Positions 25,066 to 34,147 of a DNA stretch of 63,027 bases are shown here, in pieces. Every line of letters begins with the position of its first letter. Positions within the stretch are counted from its first letter, which is position 1. This DNA is from Pseudobdellovibrionaceae bacterium (lineage in GTDB: Bacteria; Bdellovibrionota; Bdellovibrionia; Bdellovibrionales; Bdellovibrionaceae). Made by a program: the position numbers and the translations under genes. The notes under the pieces were generated by a model. The model was not told the origin of the DNA, made no database searches, and saw only the letters and a program-made list of their open reading frames with translations. The stretch is taken from NCBI GenBank assembly GCA_030158485.1, contig JAOASS010000005.1, positions 1 to 63,027 on the forward strand, given 5' to 3'.

Positions 25066-25549
25066 GAACACTGACGTTGATTGTCACCTGATCTTTGACT
25101 CCGACGCCCATGTAGCGAATACCTTCAATTTTAAAATCAGATAATTTAATAGGGAAAGAAGCTTGTAATTCATTTCCTTCTATCTTGTACGTTCCTTCCA
25201 CTTGTTTTTCAATTCCGCGAATTTTAATCAGCCCCCTGCCCTTGCCATTTTCGCCTTCGGCTTTGACAAGAATAGCGTCAGGATGCTGAGCTGTTCCTAA
25301 ATAATCTTGAGTATGTTTATCACGAAGACCCATACCCGTTTTTAAGTTTTTAAGATTAACAACAATGTTTTCACCCACAATTTTGGTGCCATTTTTTTTG
25401 ACGAATCCTTTCACATCAGAAGTTTTTCCAGTAAAACTTCCAGCCGGAGTAAGTTTAATATCCACAGCTGCATTTCCAGCTAACACTACGGAAGAAAAAG
25501 TGAGTGCTAAGCCCCAAAAAAGTGTGTTCACAAAAATAGAATTTTTCAT
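25055..25549 (-). CDS. YceI-family periplasmic protein
   Basis: A 164-residue exported protein; signal peptide to about VVLAGNA. The YceI/lipocalin-like beta-barrel core has KTSDVKGFVKKNG, the GMGLRDKHTQDYLGTAQHPD signature and a closing KLSDFKIEG strand. Family members bind long isoprenoid-type lipids in the periplasm. The 3' end overlaps the convergent nucleosidase gene by 11 bases. Physiological role here unknown. Confidence 0.88.
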   Translation of the reverse strand: MKNSIFVNTLFWGLALTFSSVVLAGNAAVDIKLTPAGSFTGKTSDVKGFVKKNGTKIVGENIVVNLKNLKTGMGLRDKHTQDYLGTAQHPDAILVKAEGENGKGRGLIKIRGIEKQVEGTYKIEGNELQASFPIKLSDFKIEGIRYMGVGVKDQVTINVSVPIQ

Positions 25550-25712
25550 TATGTTTGATTCCTTATGAGCCTCAGACTAATAAAAAAGACCCGCCTGCGC
25601 AATAAGCATCAACTTGAAAAAGTCCGATAAAATCGACTACCCCTTAGTCCAGTGCGGAATAGAACAACAGATGAATCACGTCATTTCAATTGATAAGCTT
25701 TGAATCAACTTT

Positions 25713-26294
25713 ATGAAAAAAGAAATCTTTAAAAAATTAAGCCAAAGGTTCAAAACTCCTGACGAAGTGCAAAAGTATCTTCACCAATTTGAATACAACA
25801 AAAGTCCTACAATGCATTCAGCTTTGACGGCCATTCATCTTAAAAAAGCGCACTGTCTTGAAGGAGTTTTCATTGCAGCCGCTATCTTAGAATATTCAGG
25901 TTTTGAACCCTATGTTTTAAGTTTAGAAAGTCAGGACCAACTCGATCATTGTGTTTTCATTTATCAACTCAATGGTTTTTGGGGTTCCATTGGAAAATCT
26001 CGAGATCGCGGGTTGGCAGGCCGGGCCCCTCGCTACAGAAATATCAAAAACTTAGTGTGGAGTTATTTTGATCCTTATATTGACAAAACGGGTAAAATTA
26101 CAGCTTGGCAAGTGGCCCACTTGGATGAAATTTCTTGCGACTGGAGATATGGCCCCCATCACGTCTGGAGCCTCGAAAATCACTTACTGAAGATTCAACA
26201 TCACAAGCTTGTGTCATCAGACAAACGCTATGAGAAAAATTTGAAACGCTACTTAACTAAAGGTGATTTACCTTTTCAAAAATACTGGCGGTAG
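25713..26294 (+). CDS. Transglutaminase-like cysteine protein
   Basis: A 193-residue soluble protein. KKAHCLEGVFIAAAILEYSG carries a candidate nucleophilic Cys at the start of a helix, QLDHCVFIYQLNGFWGSIGK a candidate His strand, and YFDPYIDKTG a possible Asp. This is the Cys-His-Asp order of the transglutaminase/arylamine-acyltransferase-like fold. No signal peptide. I do not recognise the exact family; hydrolase, transferase or inactive scaffold are all possible. Confidence 0.65.
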   Translation: MKKEIFKKLSQRFKTPDEVQKYLHQFEYNKSPTMHSALTAIHLKKAHCLEGVFIAAAILEYSGFEPYVLSLESQDQLDHCVFIYQLNGFWGSIGKSRDRGLAGRAPRYRNIKNLVWSYFDPYIDKTGKITAWQVAHLDEISCDWRYGPHHVWSLENHLLKIQHHKLVSSDKRYEKNLKRYLTKGDLPFQKYWR

Positions 26295-26297
26295 TTT

Positions 26298-26456
26298 TTA
26301 AGGCAAAGTCATTTTAGGCGCAAAAACCATCGCAATTGTGATTGTAATAATAAGCGGGATCAAAGCATAGAAAAAATAGGGCATCATTTCTTTCATGATC
26401 GCATTTTGTCTTTGGTTTTTTTTCTGTTGGTCAGCATTTGTTTTTATTTCATTCAT
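26298..26456 (-). CDS. Small single-span membrane protein
   Basis: Read from the sequence: 52 residues starting MNEIKTNADQQKKNQRQ, a charged N-terminus, followed by one membrane segment about residues 27-47 (YFFYALIPLIITITIAMVF) and a short tail. The frame is open with an ATG start and TAA stop; the ribosome site (AGGT) is weak. It is convergent with the transglutaminase-like gene, three bases apart. Such small membrane proteins are common but easily missed. Confidence 0.55.
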   Translation of the reverse strand: MNEIKTNADQQKKNQRQNAIMKEMMPYFFYALIPLIITITIAMVFAPKMTLP

Positions 26457-26505
26457 TTTTAAACCTGCTTTTTGAGATTCATTAATGAGCTCATTCTAGT
26501 TCTGA

Positions 26506-26748
26506 TCAAGGTTCGTTGCAATCGTAATTTGTCTTAGATGGATAAGCCCCACTGTTATCAACATTACATTTTTTAAAAAAGAACTCTTGTTTAGACTTTA
26601 CTTCTCGAATGGGCATGCCGTTATCAATAAAATAATACTGTGAATCAAGCACCGCCGGATGAACTTGAGGCTCTTTTTTTTTCGAAGCACACGCAACAAA
26701 TAAAAATGAAATTAATATCAGTCCTAAGTTTTTCATATCTGATTTCAT
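26506..26748 (-). CDS. Small lipoprotein
   Basis: From the ATG at 26748 (MKSDMKNLGLILISFLF) the chain has 80 residues with lipobox FVAC and a KKK stretch after the Cys. The ATG at 26736 is equally possible; an upstream ATG at 26787 would spoil the signal. The mature part has two more Cys (KKCNVDN, NYDCNEP). No family recognised. It is short but conforms to the many small lipoproteins of this group. Confidence 0.55.
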   Translation of the reverse strand: MKSDMKNLGLILISFLFVACASKKKEPQVHPAVLDSQYYFIDNGMPIREVKSKQEFFFKKCNVDNSGAYPSKTNYDCNEP

Positions 26749-26816
26749 TCTAGCAGATATCGGAACTCGAACACCATGGGTTGACAATCGAGCACCGACT
26801 TAAGTCTACAATCTAA

Positions 26817-28412
26817 CTAGTGATCGCGTTGGATTTCACGAGCCGCATTCAGACCGGGAGTTCCCATCACACCGCCTCCGGGGTGCGCGCCACTGCCGCA
26901 GATATAGAGATTTTTAATAGGAGTCCGGTAATTAGCATATCCCGGCACTGGACGCATATGAAACATTTGATCCAAAGTCATTCGACCGTGAAAAAGACTT
27001 CCTCCCGTGATGTTATAATCGCGCTCCATATCTAAGGGCGAAATGACTTGTCGGTGAAGAATCGCTTTTTTTATGTTAGGAGCATACTCGGATAAAATAT
27101 CAATACAGCGATCGGCAAATGGTTCTTTAATTTGATCCCATGTTTTCCCGTTTTTTAAATTATAAGGACCATATTGAACAAACATATTCATAATGTGATG
27201 CCCTTCGGGCGCCAAAGTATGATCAATAGAAGTTGGAATTGTACATTCTAAAATTGGATTATGACTGGGGCGACCTGCGACTGAATCTGAATAAGCTTCT
27301 TCGATATACTGCATATTCGGAGCAATATGAATCGTACCACGATGCTGAGGTCCTGATTGAATTCCAGGATAAGCGTTAAAATTGGGAAGTTCAGAGAGTG
27401 CAATATTAATTTTAACAGCAGCACTATCGTAATTAATGCGTCTGATGTTTTGAATAAAGGATTCCGGTAAATCTTTTTCATCCACCATTTTATTAAAAGT
27501 CATATTAGGATCTGCACCCGATACAACAATTTGAGCCCGAACTTCATCAGAACCGGCCACAACCCCAACGGCTTTTCCATTTTCAACAATAATTTTATCA
27601 ACACCTTTTGAAGTAAAAATATCCACACCTAAAGACTGACAAGATTTTGCCAATGACTGAGTCAAACCTCCCATTCCACCGCGCATATATCCCCAGACTC
27701 CACGCACACCTTCACATTCACCCATTACATGATGAAAAAGAATATACGAAGTCCCAGGCATACTCGGTGAAGCGTTGGCTCCGATCACAGCATCTGTTGC
27801 CAAAGTCACTTTGAGTTCTTCACTTTCAAACCAGTGGTTCAACATATCAGTAGCAGACCCTGTTAAAAACCTCATCAATTCAGGCCAGCTTGATCTGATT
27901 TTTTTTCGATTACCCATTAAAAAACCACCAAGTCCTGTGATATCAGAAAATTTAATGTTGCCAGGGTTTGGCGGAACCATCGTCATCAGAGGTTCTAAAA
28001 CGGCCGCCATATCTTCGAGCATGGCTTCGTATTTCGGGTAATTTTCAGCATCTTTTTGACTGAATTTTGCAATTTCATCGTGGACCATTTTTTTATCAGG
28101 CCCCAAAAGCAAATATTTCTTATTTAAAAAGGGTGAAAAACTTGAAGGACTTCGGGGTAACATTTCAAAACCGAAATTTTTTAATTTTAAATCCTTGATA
28201 ATTTCAGGCCGAAAAAGACTGTTCACATAAGATAAAGAGGAAAATTTATATCCTTTAAAAGGTTCTTCTGTAACAGCACAACCGCCCACGACTCCGCGTT
28301 TTTCAAAAACAGCGACTTTGTGACCAGCTTTCGCTAGATAACCAGCCGTTACAAGACCATTATGCCCACCGCCGATAATAATACAGTCGTACTTTGATTT
28401 GAGTTCTGCCAT
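26817..28412 (-). CDS. FAD-dependent phytoene-desaturase/PYROXD2-like oxidoreductase
   Basis: The ATG at 28412 follows GAGGGGGATTT and gives 531 residues. The Rossmann box is CIIIGGGHNGLVTAGYLAKA followed by the acidic VFEKRGVVGG, as in the CrtI/PYROXD2 amine-oxidase branch. The C-terminal FAD motif is LYICGSGAHPGGGVMGTPG. No carotenoid genes are nearby, so PYROXD2-like is the better label than crtI. Substrate unknown. Confidence 0.85.
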   Translation of the reverse strand: MAELKSKYDCIIIGGGHNGLVTAGYLAKAGHKVAVFEKRGVVGGCAVTEEPFKGYKFSSLSYVNSLFRPEIIKDLKLKNFGFEMLPRSPSSFSPFLNKKYLLLGPDKKMVHDEIAKFSQKDAENYPKYEAMLEDMAAVLEPLMTMVPPNPGNIKFSDITGLGGFLMGNRKKIRSSWPELMRFLTGSATDMLNHWFESEELKVTLATDAVIGANASPSMPGTSYILFHHVMGECEGVRGVWGYMRGGMGGLTQSLAKSCQSLGVDIFTSKGVDKIIVENGKAVGVVAGSDEVRAQIVVSGADPNMTFNKMVDEKDLPESFIQNIRRINYDSAAVKINIALSELPNFNAYPGIQSGPQHRGTIHIAPNMQYIEEAYSDSVAGRPSHNPILECTIPTSIDHTLAPEGHHIMNMFVQYGPYNLKNGKTWDQIKEPFADRCIDILSEYAPNIKKAILHRQVISPLDMERDYNITGGSLFHGRMTLDQMFHMRPVPGYANYRTPIKNLYICGSGAHPGGGVMGTPGLNAAREIQRDH

Positions 28413-28626
28413 TTTTAAATCCCCCTCAAGAATGGCCGCATTCAAGCCTAAATTGAAAAAGGAGTCAAAAATTTAAACTTTAAAAGTTTAATGTCACATT
28501 GTTTAAAAAATAGACAGTCTCTTGCCGTTAAAACCCTCCTCTTGAAGTCAAATGTGGCCCTCAACTTGTAAGACAGAAAGCTCGAGTCTTCAGATTCCAA
28601 ACGTTGTCACTTATTTTGAGGATAAA

Positions 28627-31494
28627 ATGATGAGCTCTGCGTTCTTTAGAAAAACTGTTGTAATAGGTCTTTTTCATGGACTCTGCCTGACTCCTTACGC
28701 TTTCGGGCAAGAAGACTCGACATCAGGAGTTAATTCCACTTATTCATTTTCAGGAGCTTGCTCAACCCAAGGGTCTTGGACCCAAGCCGCACTTTCGCAA
28801 ACACAACGGCTGAAGGAAATTTTAGTTAATTTAAAAGATAATCCAGCCTGCCAATCTTTAAAATCGAGCATGATTAATTCGCTTCAAGGTATGGAACAAA
28901 ATTTAACACAAATTCAAAAAGACGGCGGAGACAATTTAGGACGCCTATCAAGTTTACCTAATGAAATAACAGGACTTCGAACTTTCATGAGAGAAAAATC
29001 GGCCTTTCGAGCTGATGTGATTCAAGTTCTAATGGGAAAAGCAATTGAACAAACAGCTTTGACTTCAAAATTTTCAAGTCAAAATTCAAATTCGGTCGCA
29101 GAGTCTGTTTTATCGTTAGGAAAAAGAGTCAAGCAGTCTTCAATGACAGGAATCAATCTGTTTAATTCAACACTGAGCTCCCTTCAGCAAACTCAAGCCA
29201 ATTGCATGGATGACGCACAAGGTGCCTCTGCCATTTCAGCTATGGTTCAAATGCTGTCATCCTTTGCCTCTTCAGGACAAACGGCAACGGGGTCTCAGCT
29301 TGCGATGGCTGTTCAAAATTTAGGTCAATACATGGGCCGCGAAAAAAAATATGTTGATGCTTTAAGAAAATTAAATGACCGCGAATTTATCACTTCGATG
29401 TCTTGCTTGATGGAAGTCACATCAGAAGGTTTTTGCTCGACATTAGACGCGCGCTACTTGCTTGAAGAAATCACCGACAACCACCGTTTCAACAAAAAAG
29501 AATTCACCAATTCTCGCACCGGAAAAAAAGAACTCAAAATCGTGGGTGAAAGTGAAAATTTCAAAAAAGTTTTAGAAAAAGGGCCTTTAGCTGGATACTA
29601 CATATTATCTCGACAAGTTCCCATCATTACCGACTGGATTCAAAAAGTTCAGTACGGAATTACACCTCAACTGCCGACAGAAGCGACATTCAAAATCGAT
29701 ACGGCTAATAACGTTCAAGGTCACTTGAATTCCCGTTACGGAATCGAAGGAACCTATAATATGCAAATGAATCTTTTAAAAGATTTAAAAGATTTTAATG
29801 CTAAGCAAACATATGTTTTACAAATGGTAAAAGATGTCGCCTCTTCGATGTCTCGTGGCGGTGGATCAAGTGAAAATTTTTACTCAAAAGTTTCTTCCGA
29901 TAACGAACTCATGTTCCGACTTTTAGGTATGCAAGTTCCAGGCGAAGTCTTAGGTGACAGCCAAGGTGGAAATATGAATTTCCTGAATAATCCTAGCGGT
30001 TGGTTGGATGCAAAGTATCGTAAATTGCCGGATTTTAGCAACCCAGAACAGCTGGCTTTACGAGTTAAAGATAATATGCAAACTATTTTTAAGCAATCAA
30101 CAGATATCGCGATTGCTTACTACAATAAGTATTTTATCGTTGATAAACTTCAAGTCATAAATGATTCCCTTTTGGGTCTTGATTCTAACGTGCGCGATGC
30201 TCTTGTGAACATTGACCAGTATTTAAAGAATTTAAGCTCTCGAATTGTAAAAGAAAAATATGATCCAACAATTTTACCTATTATCACTCAAACTCGGGTT
30301 CGAATTGGTCGGATTTTAGCTCGCTACAGTGATATCAGAACGCAAGGACTTGAGCTGGTACAAAAAGTTTCAAAAGATGGAACTTTTACTACTTTGGACG
30401 AGATTGAAATGGATAAAAATTTAAGAAAATTAGGCGATTCTTTGATGCAAGAAGTTTACGACCAATTCGAAATTCTATTAGCACGATCAGGATGGTTATC
30501 AAATCGAATGGCAGGATTTGTCCTTCATGATTACACAATGAGTCTTAAAAAACGTGACTACTTTGATCAGTACACAGAAGACTTAATGTTTGCCACAGGC
30601 TATTCAGCTTTGAATCAAATGATGAACACGGCCCAAATTGAATTTTCAAAATCTAAGCTGGATATGGACCGCGCTCTGAATATTTACCAAACAAATTTAA
30701 ATGCTTTAGAAGAAGTTTCTCAATCAGTATTTACTCGGCATATTCTAAATCTTAAAATGAAAGCTCTGAATAAAAACTTAACTGAAGGCGATGTTTTTAG
30801 AATGACTCAAGAAGCTGCTTTCAACAAAGAATACGAACAAGTTCCAGGTGAAGAAACAAATAAAGTCCAAAGATACATCAGAGGAAAACTACATCAATGG
30901 TGGACTGATGCCAGCTTGAGCGATAGTGAACAGTATGGTGCGCCTGGATTTTCTTGGAAAATCAATCCCTTTTCATATTTATGGAAAATGATGATGGGTC
31001 AAAAAGATTATGTCATCACACCGGGTTCACACTTCGGTACAGCACAAACAGAAATGTCTTTACTTTGCACTCAAACTCTTGCTTTTCCTAATATGAAAGC
31101 TTACTGGGGACTTTGCAAAGAAGCGGTTTTACTTTCGCCCTTACACAAACAAAATATTCAGGATACTGATTTGAAAAAGTTGTTGAACGATTACTTATCT
31201 GTCAATTACATTCAAAAAGCCTATGAAAACATAGAACCCTCGAAAGCCAAAATCACAGGACATGATCGAGGCCTCAACTTTGAAGCCCGCGTATGCGCGC
31301 TTCGTGATTACAATCGTCGAAATGAAGTCGCAAAAGTCACAGCGGCGATGCGTGACGATGGTGATACTTATAAAAATGAATTTACAAAAGTAGTTGAGGA
31401 AACTGTGGAACTGGTTCCAAATACACCCAAAATGGAATCGATCGAATCAGAAGAAGATTCATCAGAAGAAGGCCTCAGTATCCAACGACGATAA
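28627..31494 (+). CDS. Large exported helical protein of unknown function
   Basis: The ATG at 28627 behind GAGGA gives 955 residues; a second ATG follows at once. Signal peptide MMSSAFFRKTVVIGLFHGL continues to about AFGQ. The mature protein is mostly helical with Gln/Asn-rich linkers, few Cys (ACSTQGSW, PACQSLK) and an acidic C-terminus (ESEEDSSEEG). No catalytic motif or known domain was seen. It is followed 50 bp later by a GT39 glycosyltransferase on the same strand. Size and export suggest a surface or periplasmic structural protein. Confidence 0.75.
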   Translation: MMSSAFFRKTVVIGLFHGLCLTPYAFGQEDSTSGVNSTYSFSGACSTQGSWTQAALSQTQRLKEILVNLKDNPACQSLKSSMINSLQGMEQNLTQIQKDGGDNLGRLSSLPNEITGLRTFMREKSAFRADVIQVLMGKAIEQTALTSKFSSQNSNSVAESVLSLGKRVKQSSMTGINLFNSTLSSLQQTQANCMDDAQGASAISAMVQMLSSFASSGQTATGSQLAMAVQNLGQYMGREKKYVDALRKLNDREFITSMSCLMEVTSEGFCSTLDARYLLEEITDNHRFNKKEFTNSRTGKKELKIVGESENFKKVLEKGPLAGYYILSRQVPIITDWIQKVQYGITPQLPTEATFKIDTANNVQGHLNSRYGIEGTYNMQMNLLKDLKDFNAKQTYVLQMVKDVASSMSRGGGSSENFYSKVSSDNELMFRLLGMQVPGEVLGDSQGGNMNFLNNPSGWLDAKYRKLPDFSNPEQLALRVKDNMQTIFKQSTDIAIAYYNKYFIVDKLQVINDSLLGLDSNVRDALVNIDQYLKNLSSRIVKEKYDPTILPIITQTRVRIGRILARYSDIRTQGLELVQKVSKDGTFTTLDEIEMDKNLRKLGDSLMQEVYDQFEILLARSGWLSNRMAGFVLHDYTMSLKKRDYFDQYTEDLMFATGYSALNQMMNTAQIEFSKSKLDMDRALNIYQTNLNALEEVSQSVFTRHILNLKMKALNKNLTEGDVFRMTQEAAFNKEYEQVPGEETNKVQRYIRGKLHQWWTDASLSDSEQYGAPGFSWKINPFSYLWKMMMGQKDYVITPGSHFGTAQTEMSLLCTQTLAFPNMKAYWGLCKEAVLLSPLHKQNIQDTDLKKLLNDYLSVNYIQKAYENIEPSKAKITGHDRGLNFEARVCALRDYNRRNEVAKVTAAMRDDGDTYKNEFTKVVEETVELVPNTPKMESIESEEDSSEEGLSIQRR

Positions 31495-31544
31495 GGAAAT
31501 CATGAAGAATGATTTCCCGATATTGAAACTAAGATAAAGATCGG

Positions 31545-33146
31545 TTGTCAGAGAGATTAAGCTTTGTTAGTTTCGCATCTATGTTCAATTCTTTACTTAC
31601 AAATGCTCAAAGAAAAAAATTAATTTTTTTTCTTCTTTTAACACTTTTGATTAGAACTCTTTTTAGCTCTTTTGTCGGCCTGATTGATGATGAAGCTTAT
31701 CATTGGTCGTGGACAAAAGAATTAATGCTCAGCTACTACGATCATCCTGGAATGATCGCTTGGCTAGAAAGCCTTTCAACTTCAGTTTTAGGTGATACTT
31801 TTTGGGGGGTTCGACTTCCTTCTTTTTTATGCTACTGGGGCACTGTAGGTCTTTTATGGAAACTGACTTTTGAACTTTTCAATGAAAAATCAGCTTGGCT
31901 TGCCATCTTTTTATTTCTTTGGAGTCCTTTTTATGGATTCGGTGGATATGTGGCCTCACCAGAAGCTCCCTTTATTTTTTGTTGGCTTGCGGCTACTTGG
32001 GTTTTTTGGCAAGGAGTCCGACCTGATTCAAAACAATGGACAGCTGCGAAAACTTGGATTGTCTTGGGCTTTATTATGGGGTTGGGTCTTAACTCAAAAC
32101 TAATCATGGCACTTATTGCTCCTGGTTTTGGAATTTACCTTTTATCAACTCCTCAAAGAAAAGTTCTTCTGACTCGTTGGCCTTATTACGGTATTTTGAT
32201 TGCGACGATTTTATGCCTTCCGATTTTTATTTGGAATATTGAATTTCAATGGCCTGGCTTCTACTACCAGTTTTACGATCGACACACAGGCCGAGAATTT
32301 TCTTTCAATAGATGGCTCGTTTGGCTTGGCGCTCAATTCCTTTTTTATACTCCTGTTATTTTCTCACTGTTCTTGGTGATTTTGCTCAAAGGTTTAAAAA
32401 AATTTAATTTTAAGTCCTTGTCAGCCCCTCACATTCAATCGAAATTTATAATCAGTCTTTCAATTCCTTCTATTTTAATGTTTTACCCCCAACCTCTTTG
32501 GGCTGATTATAAACCTCACTGGTCGGGTGCCGCACATTTAATTCTTCTGATGGCTGCCTGTTCACAATTAGTCGAGTGGTGGGAAGAAAAACCCAAATTA
32601 GCAAAATCTCTTTTGGCTGGGATTCTGGCTTTCTACATTCCTCTGAATTTAATGACTTATGGTCCATTTTTAGGTCCGTGGCTTCCTCAAGTCGCAAGAA
32701 GCTTAAAGCCAAACGTAAAGTGGAATTCTCAATGGGATCTCAGCAATGAGTTTTTTGGTTGGCAAGAACTTGGGGATAAACTTCTAGAAATGCAAAAAAA
32801 TTACCATCGTGATCAGGGACTCAAACCTTTCCTGGCAGCACTCCGTTATGAAACCACAGCCCAAACATATTGGGGTACTTTACAGAAAACTTTTATGCTT
32901 TCATCACCAAGAAGCCATTACACAGTTGTCCAAAAACAGCGGCAAATTTTAAAAGGCTTTACAGGACAACCCGCTTTAGTTGTCACAACGGAAAAATATC
33001 CTTCTGATCCTCGAGATTATGCAAAATGGGATTCTTGTGAACCTCTCGAATTTAAAACCTATAGATCACTTTTTAAACAAAGAGAGCTGGCCCGAACTTT
33101 CACAATTTGGACCTGTCAAAATTTTCAGGGCTTAGTAAAAGAGTAA
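31545..33146 (+). CDS. GT39/ArnT-like membrane glycosyltransferase
   Basis: A 533-residue polytopic protein with about ten membrane segments. The first periplasmic loop has the acidic catalytic motif LIDDEAYHWSWTKEL and then YYDHPGMIAW, as in ArnT/PMT family GT39/83 enzymes that transfer sugars from a polyprenyl-phosphate donor. Start is uncertain: TTG at 31545 or ATG at 31581. Its acceptor may be lipid A, a lipid or a protein. The upstream exported protein is a possible client, but only by position. Confidence 0.82.
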   Translation: MSERLSFVSFASMFNSLLTNAQRKKLIFFLLLTLLIRTLFSSFVGLIDDEAYHWSWTKELMLSYYDHPGMIAWLESLSTSVLGDTFWGVRLPSFLCYWGTVGLLWKLTFELFNEKSAWLAIFLFLWSPFYGFGGYVASPEAPFIFCWLAATWVFWQGVRPDSKQWTAAKTWIVLGFIMGLGLNSKLIMALIAPGFGIYLLSTPQRKVLLTRWPYYGILIATILCLPIFIWNIEFQWPGFYYQFYDRHTGREFSFNRWLVWLGAQFLFYTPVIFSLFLVILLKGLKKFNFKSLSAPHIQSKFIISLSIPSILMFYPQPLWADYKPHWSGAAHLILLMAACSQLVEWWEEKPKLAKSLLAGILAFYIPLNLMTYGPFLGPWLPQVARSLKPNVKWNSQWDLSNEFFGWQELGDKLLEMQKNYHRDQGLKPFLAALRYETTAQTYWGTLQKTFMLSSPRSHYTVVQKQRQILKGFTGQPALVVTTEKYPSDPRDYAKWDSCEPLEFKTYRSLFKQRELARTFTIWTCQNFQGLVKE

Positions 33147-33259
33147 GTTATTGCGCATTGCAATATGTTGCTTGAAATAGCTTTTCTCCGGCCCTAACTG
33201 GGGATTTAATCTCAGAGTCTACAAAAATAAAAGGGTTCGAAGAACTCTTATTAAAAACT

Positions 33260-33281
33260 GAATAAGACCCCGGTCGTATTC
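33260..33281 (+). promoter_or_regulatory. 5' leader hairpin next to the ribosome site
   Basis: GAATAAGAC (33260-33268) pairs with GTCGTATTC (33273-33281) with one mismatch and a four-base loop. It ends just before the AAAAGGAG ribosome site of the small secreted protein at 33297. It could tune translation or mRNA stability; there is no direct proof. Confidence 0.4.
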
Positions 33282-33296
33282 GCAAAAGGAGAACAC

Positions 33297-33536
33297 ATGA
33301 AAGTCATCGCTATCGCTATCGCATTCGTAGCTTCTGCAGCAATTGCTAACCCAACTGCTACTGGAACAACAACGACAACAACAGAAACAACTCACGCAGC
33401 TCCTCATGGTAAAGCTCATGGCAAAACTATGAAAATGGACAAAAAAATGGATGCAGCTCACACAATGACAGCTCCTACTGCTTGTACTAAAGAAGATGAA
33501 AAAGCTGGCAAATGTAAACCAGAAATGACTAAGTAA
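33297..33536 (+). CDS. Small secreted His/Met/Lys-rich protein
   Basis: A 79-residue protein. Signal peptide MKVIAIAIAFVASAAIA is followed by a Thr-rich stretch (TGTTTTTTETT) and then HAAPHGKAHGKTMKMDKKMD. The C-terminal half has two Cys. AAAAGGAGAACAC precedes the ATG, an unusually strong ribosome site, and a terminator follows, so it looks like an abundant monocistronic message. His, Met and Cys could bind copper or another metal; this is inferred from composition. Confidence 0.75.
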   Translation: MKVIAIAIAFVASAAIANPTATGTTTTTTETTHAAPHGKAHGKTMKMDKKMDAAHTMTAPTACTKEDEKAGKCKPEMTK

Positions 33537-33583
33537 TTTTATTTACTTTGGTCAAAAAGACTTTTAAGTAAGTTTTTTTCTAG

Positions 33584-33613
33584 AACCCACATTTAACTAA
33601 ATGTGGGTTTTTT
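33584..33613 (+). terminator. Rho-independent terminator
   Basis: AACCCACATTT (33584-33594), loop AACT, AAATGTGGGTT (33599-33609) and a T run form a textbook terminator. It lies 48 bp after the stop of the small His-rich protein and before the convergent greB gene (stop at 33629). Confidence 0.9.
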
Positions 33614-33628
33614 AGTTTTAAAAATATT

Positions 33629-34111
33629 TTATTTATATTCAATTTTCATGATAACGACTTCTTCTGTACTAGCTGGTTTTTGAATCGTCGTGACTTCATC
33701 AACATGTTTACCGAGTAAAGCTTTGCCGACAGGGGATCTCCAGGAAATTTTTCCAACTTTTGGATCAACTTCGTCTTCACCCACAATTTGATAAATAATT
33801 TCTTCGTCTTCTTCGTTTGTGATGGTCACAGTGGCGCCAAATAAAACTTTTTGAGACTGGATTTTTGCAGGATCCACGACTTCAGCCGCGTCTAGTCGGT
33901 CTAGTAAAAACTTCAAGCGACTATCGATTTCTCGCAATCTTCTTTTTCCGTATTGATAGTCTGCATTTTCTGAAAGATCACCATTACTTGCAGCCCATGC
34001 CACAGTTTCTACGACTTGAGGTCGTTCTTTGTGCATAAGATCAGCATATTCATCTTTAAGACGCTTAAGTCCAGTCGGGGTCATATAATTTTTTTGTGCA
34101 TTTTGAGCCAT
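33629..34111 (-). CDS. greB: Transcription elongation factor GreB
   Basis: A 160-residue Gre factor. The N-terminal coiled coil reaches a tip loop with acidic residues (NGDLSENADYQYGKRRLREI), and the C-terminal domain contains VGEDEVDPKVGKISWRSPVGKALLG. ADYQYxKRRLREIDxR and KVLFGATV resemble GreB more than GreA. It binds the secondary channel of RNA polymerase and stimulates transcript cleavage in backtracked complexes. Gene direction opposes the FecR operon, 36 bp away. Confidence 0.92.
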   Translation of the reverse strand: MAQNAQKNYMTPTGLKRLKDEYADLMHKERPQVVETVAWAASNGDLSENADYQYGKRRLREIDSRLKFLLDRLDAAEVVDPAKIQSQKVLFGATVTITNEEDEEIIYQIVGEDEVDPKVGKISWRSPVGKALLGKHVDEVTTIQKPASTEEVVIMKIEYK

Positions 34112-34147
34112 GACTAAAGTTGTATCTTACTTTCCAGACTTAATCAT

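Noticed and set aside
26740-26815. Possible tRNA-like segment on the minus strand (TTCGAGT loop sequence)
   Set aside because: The T-arm stem does not pair, and no acceptor stem or anticodon arm could be drawn.
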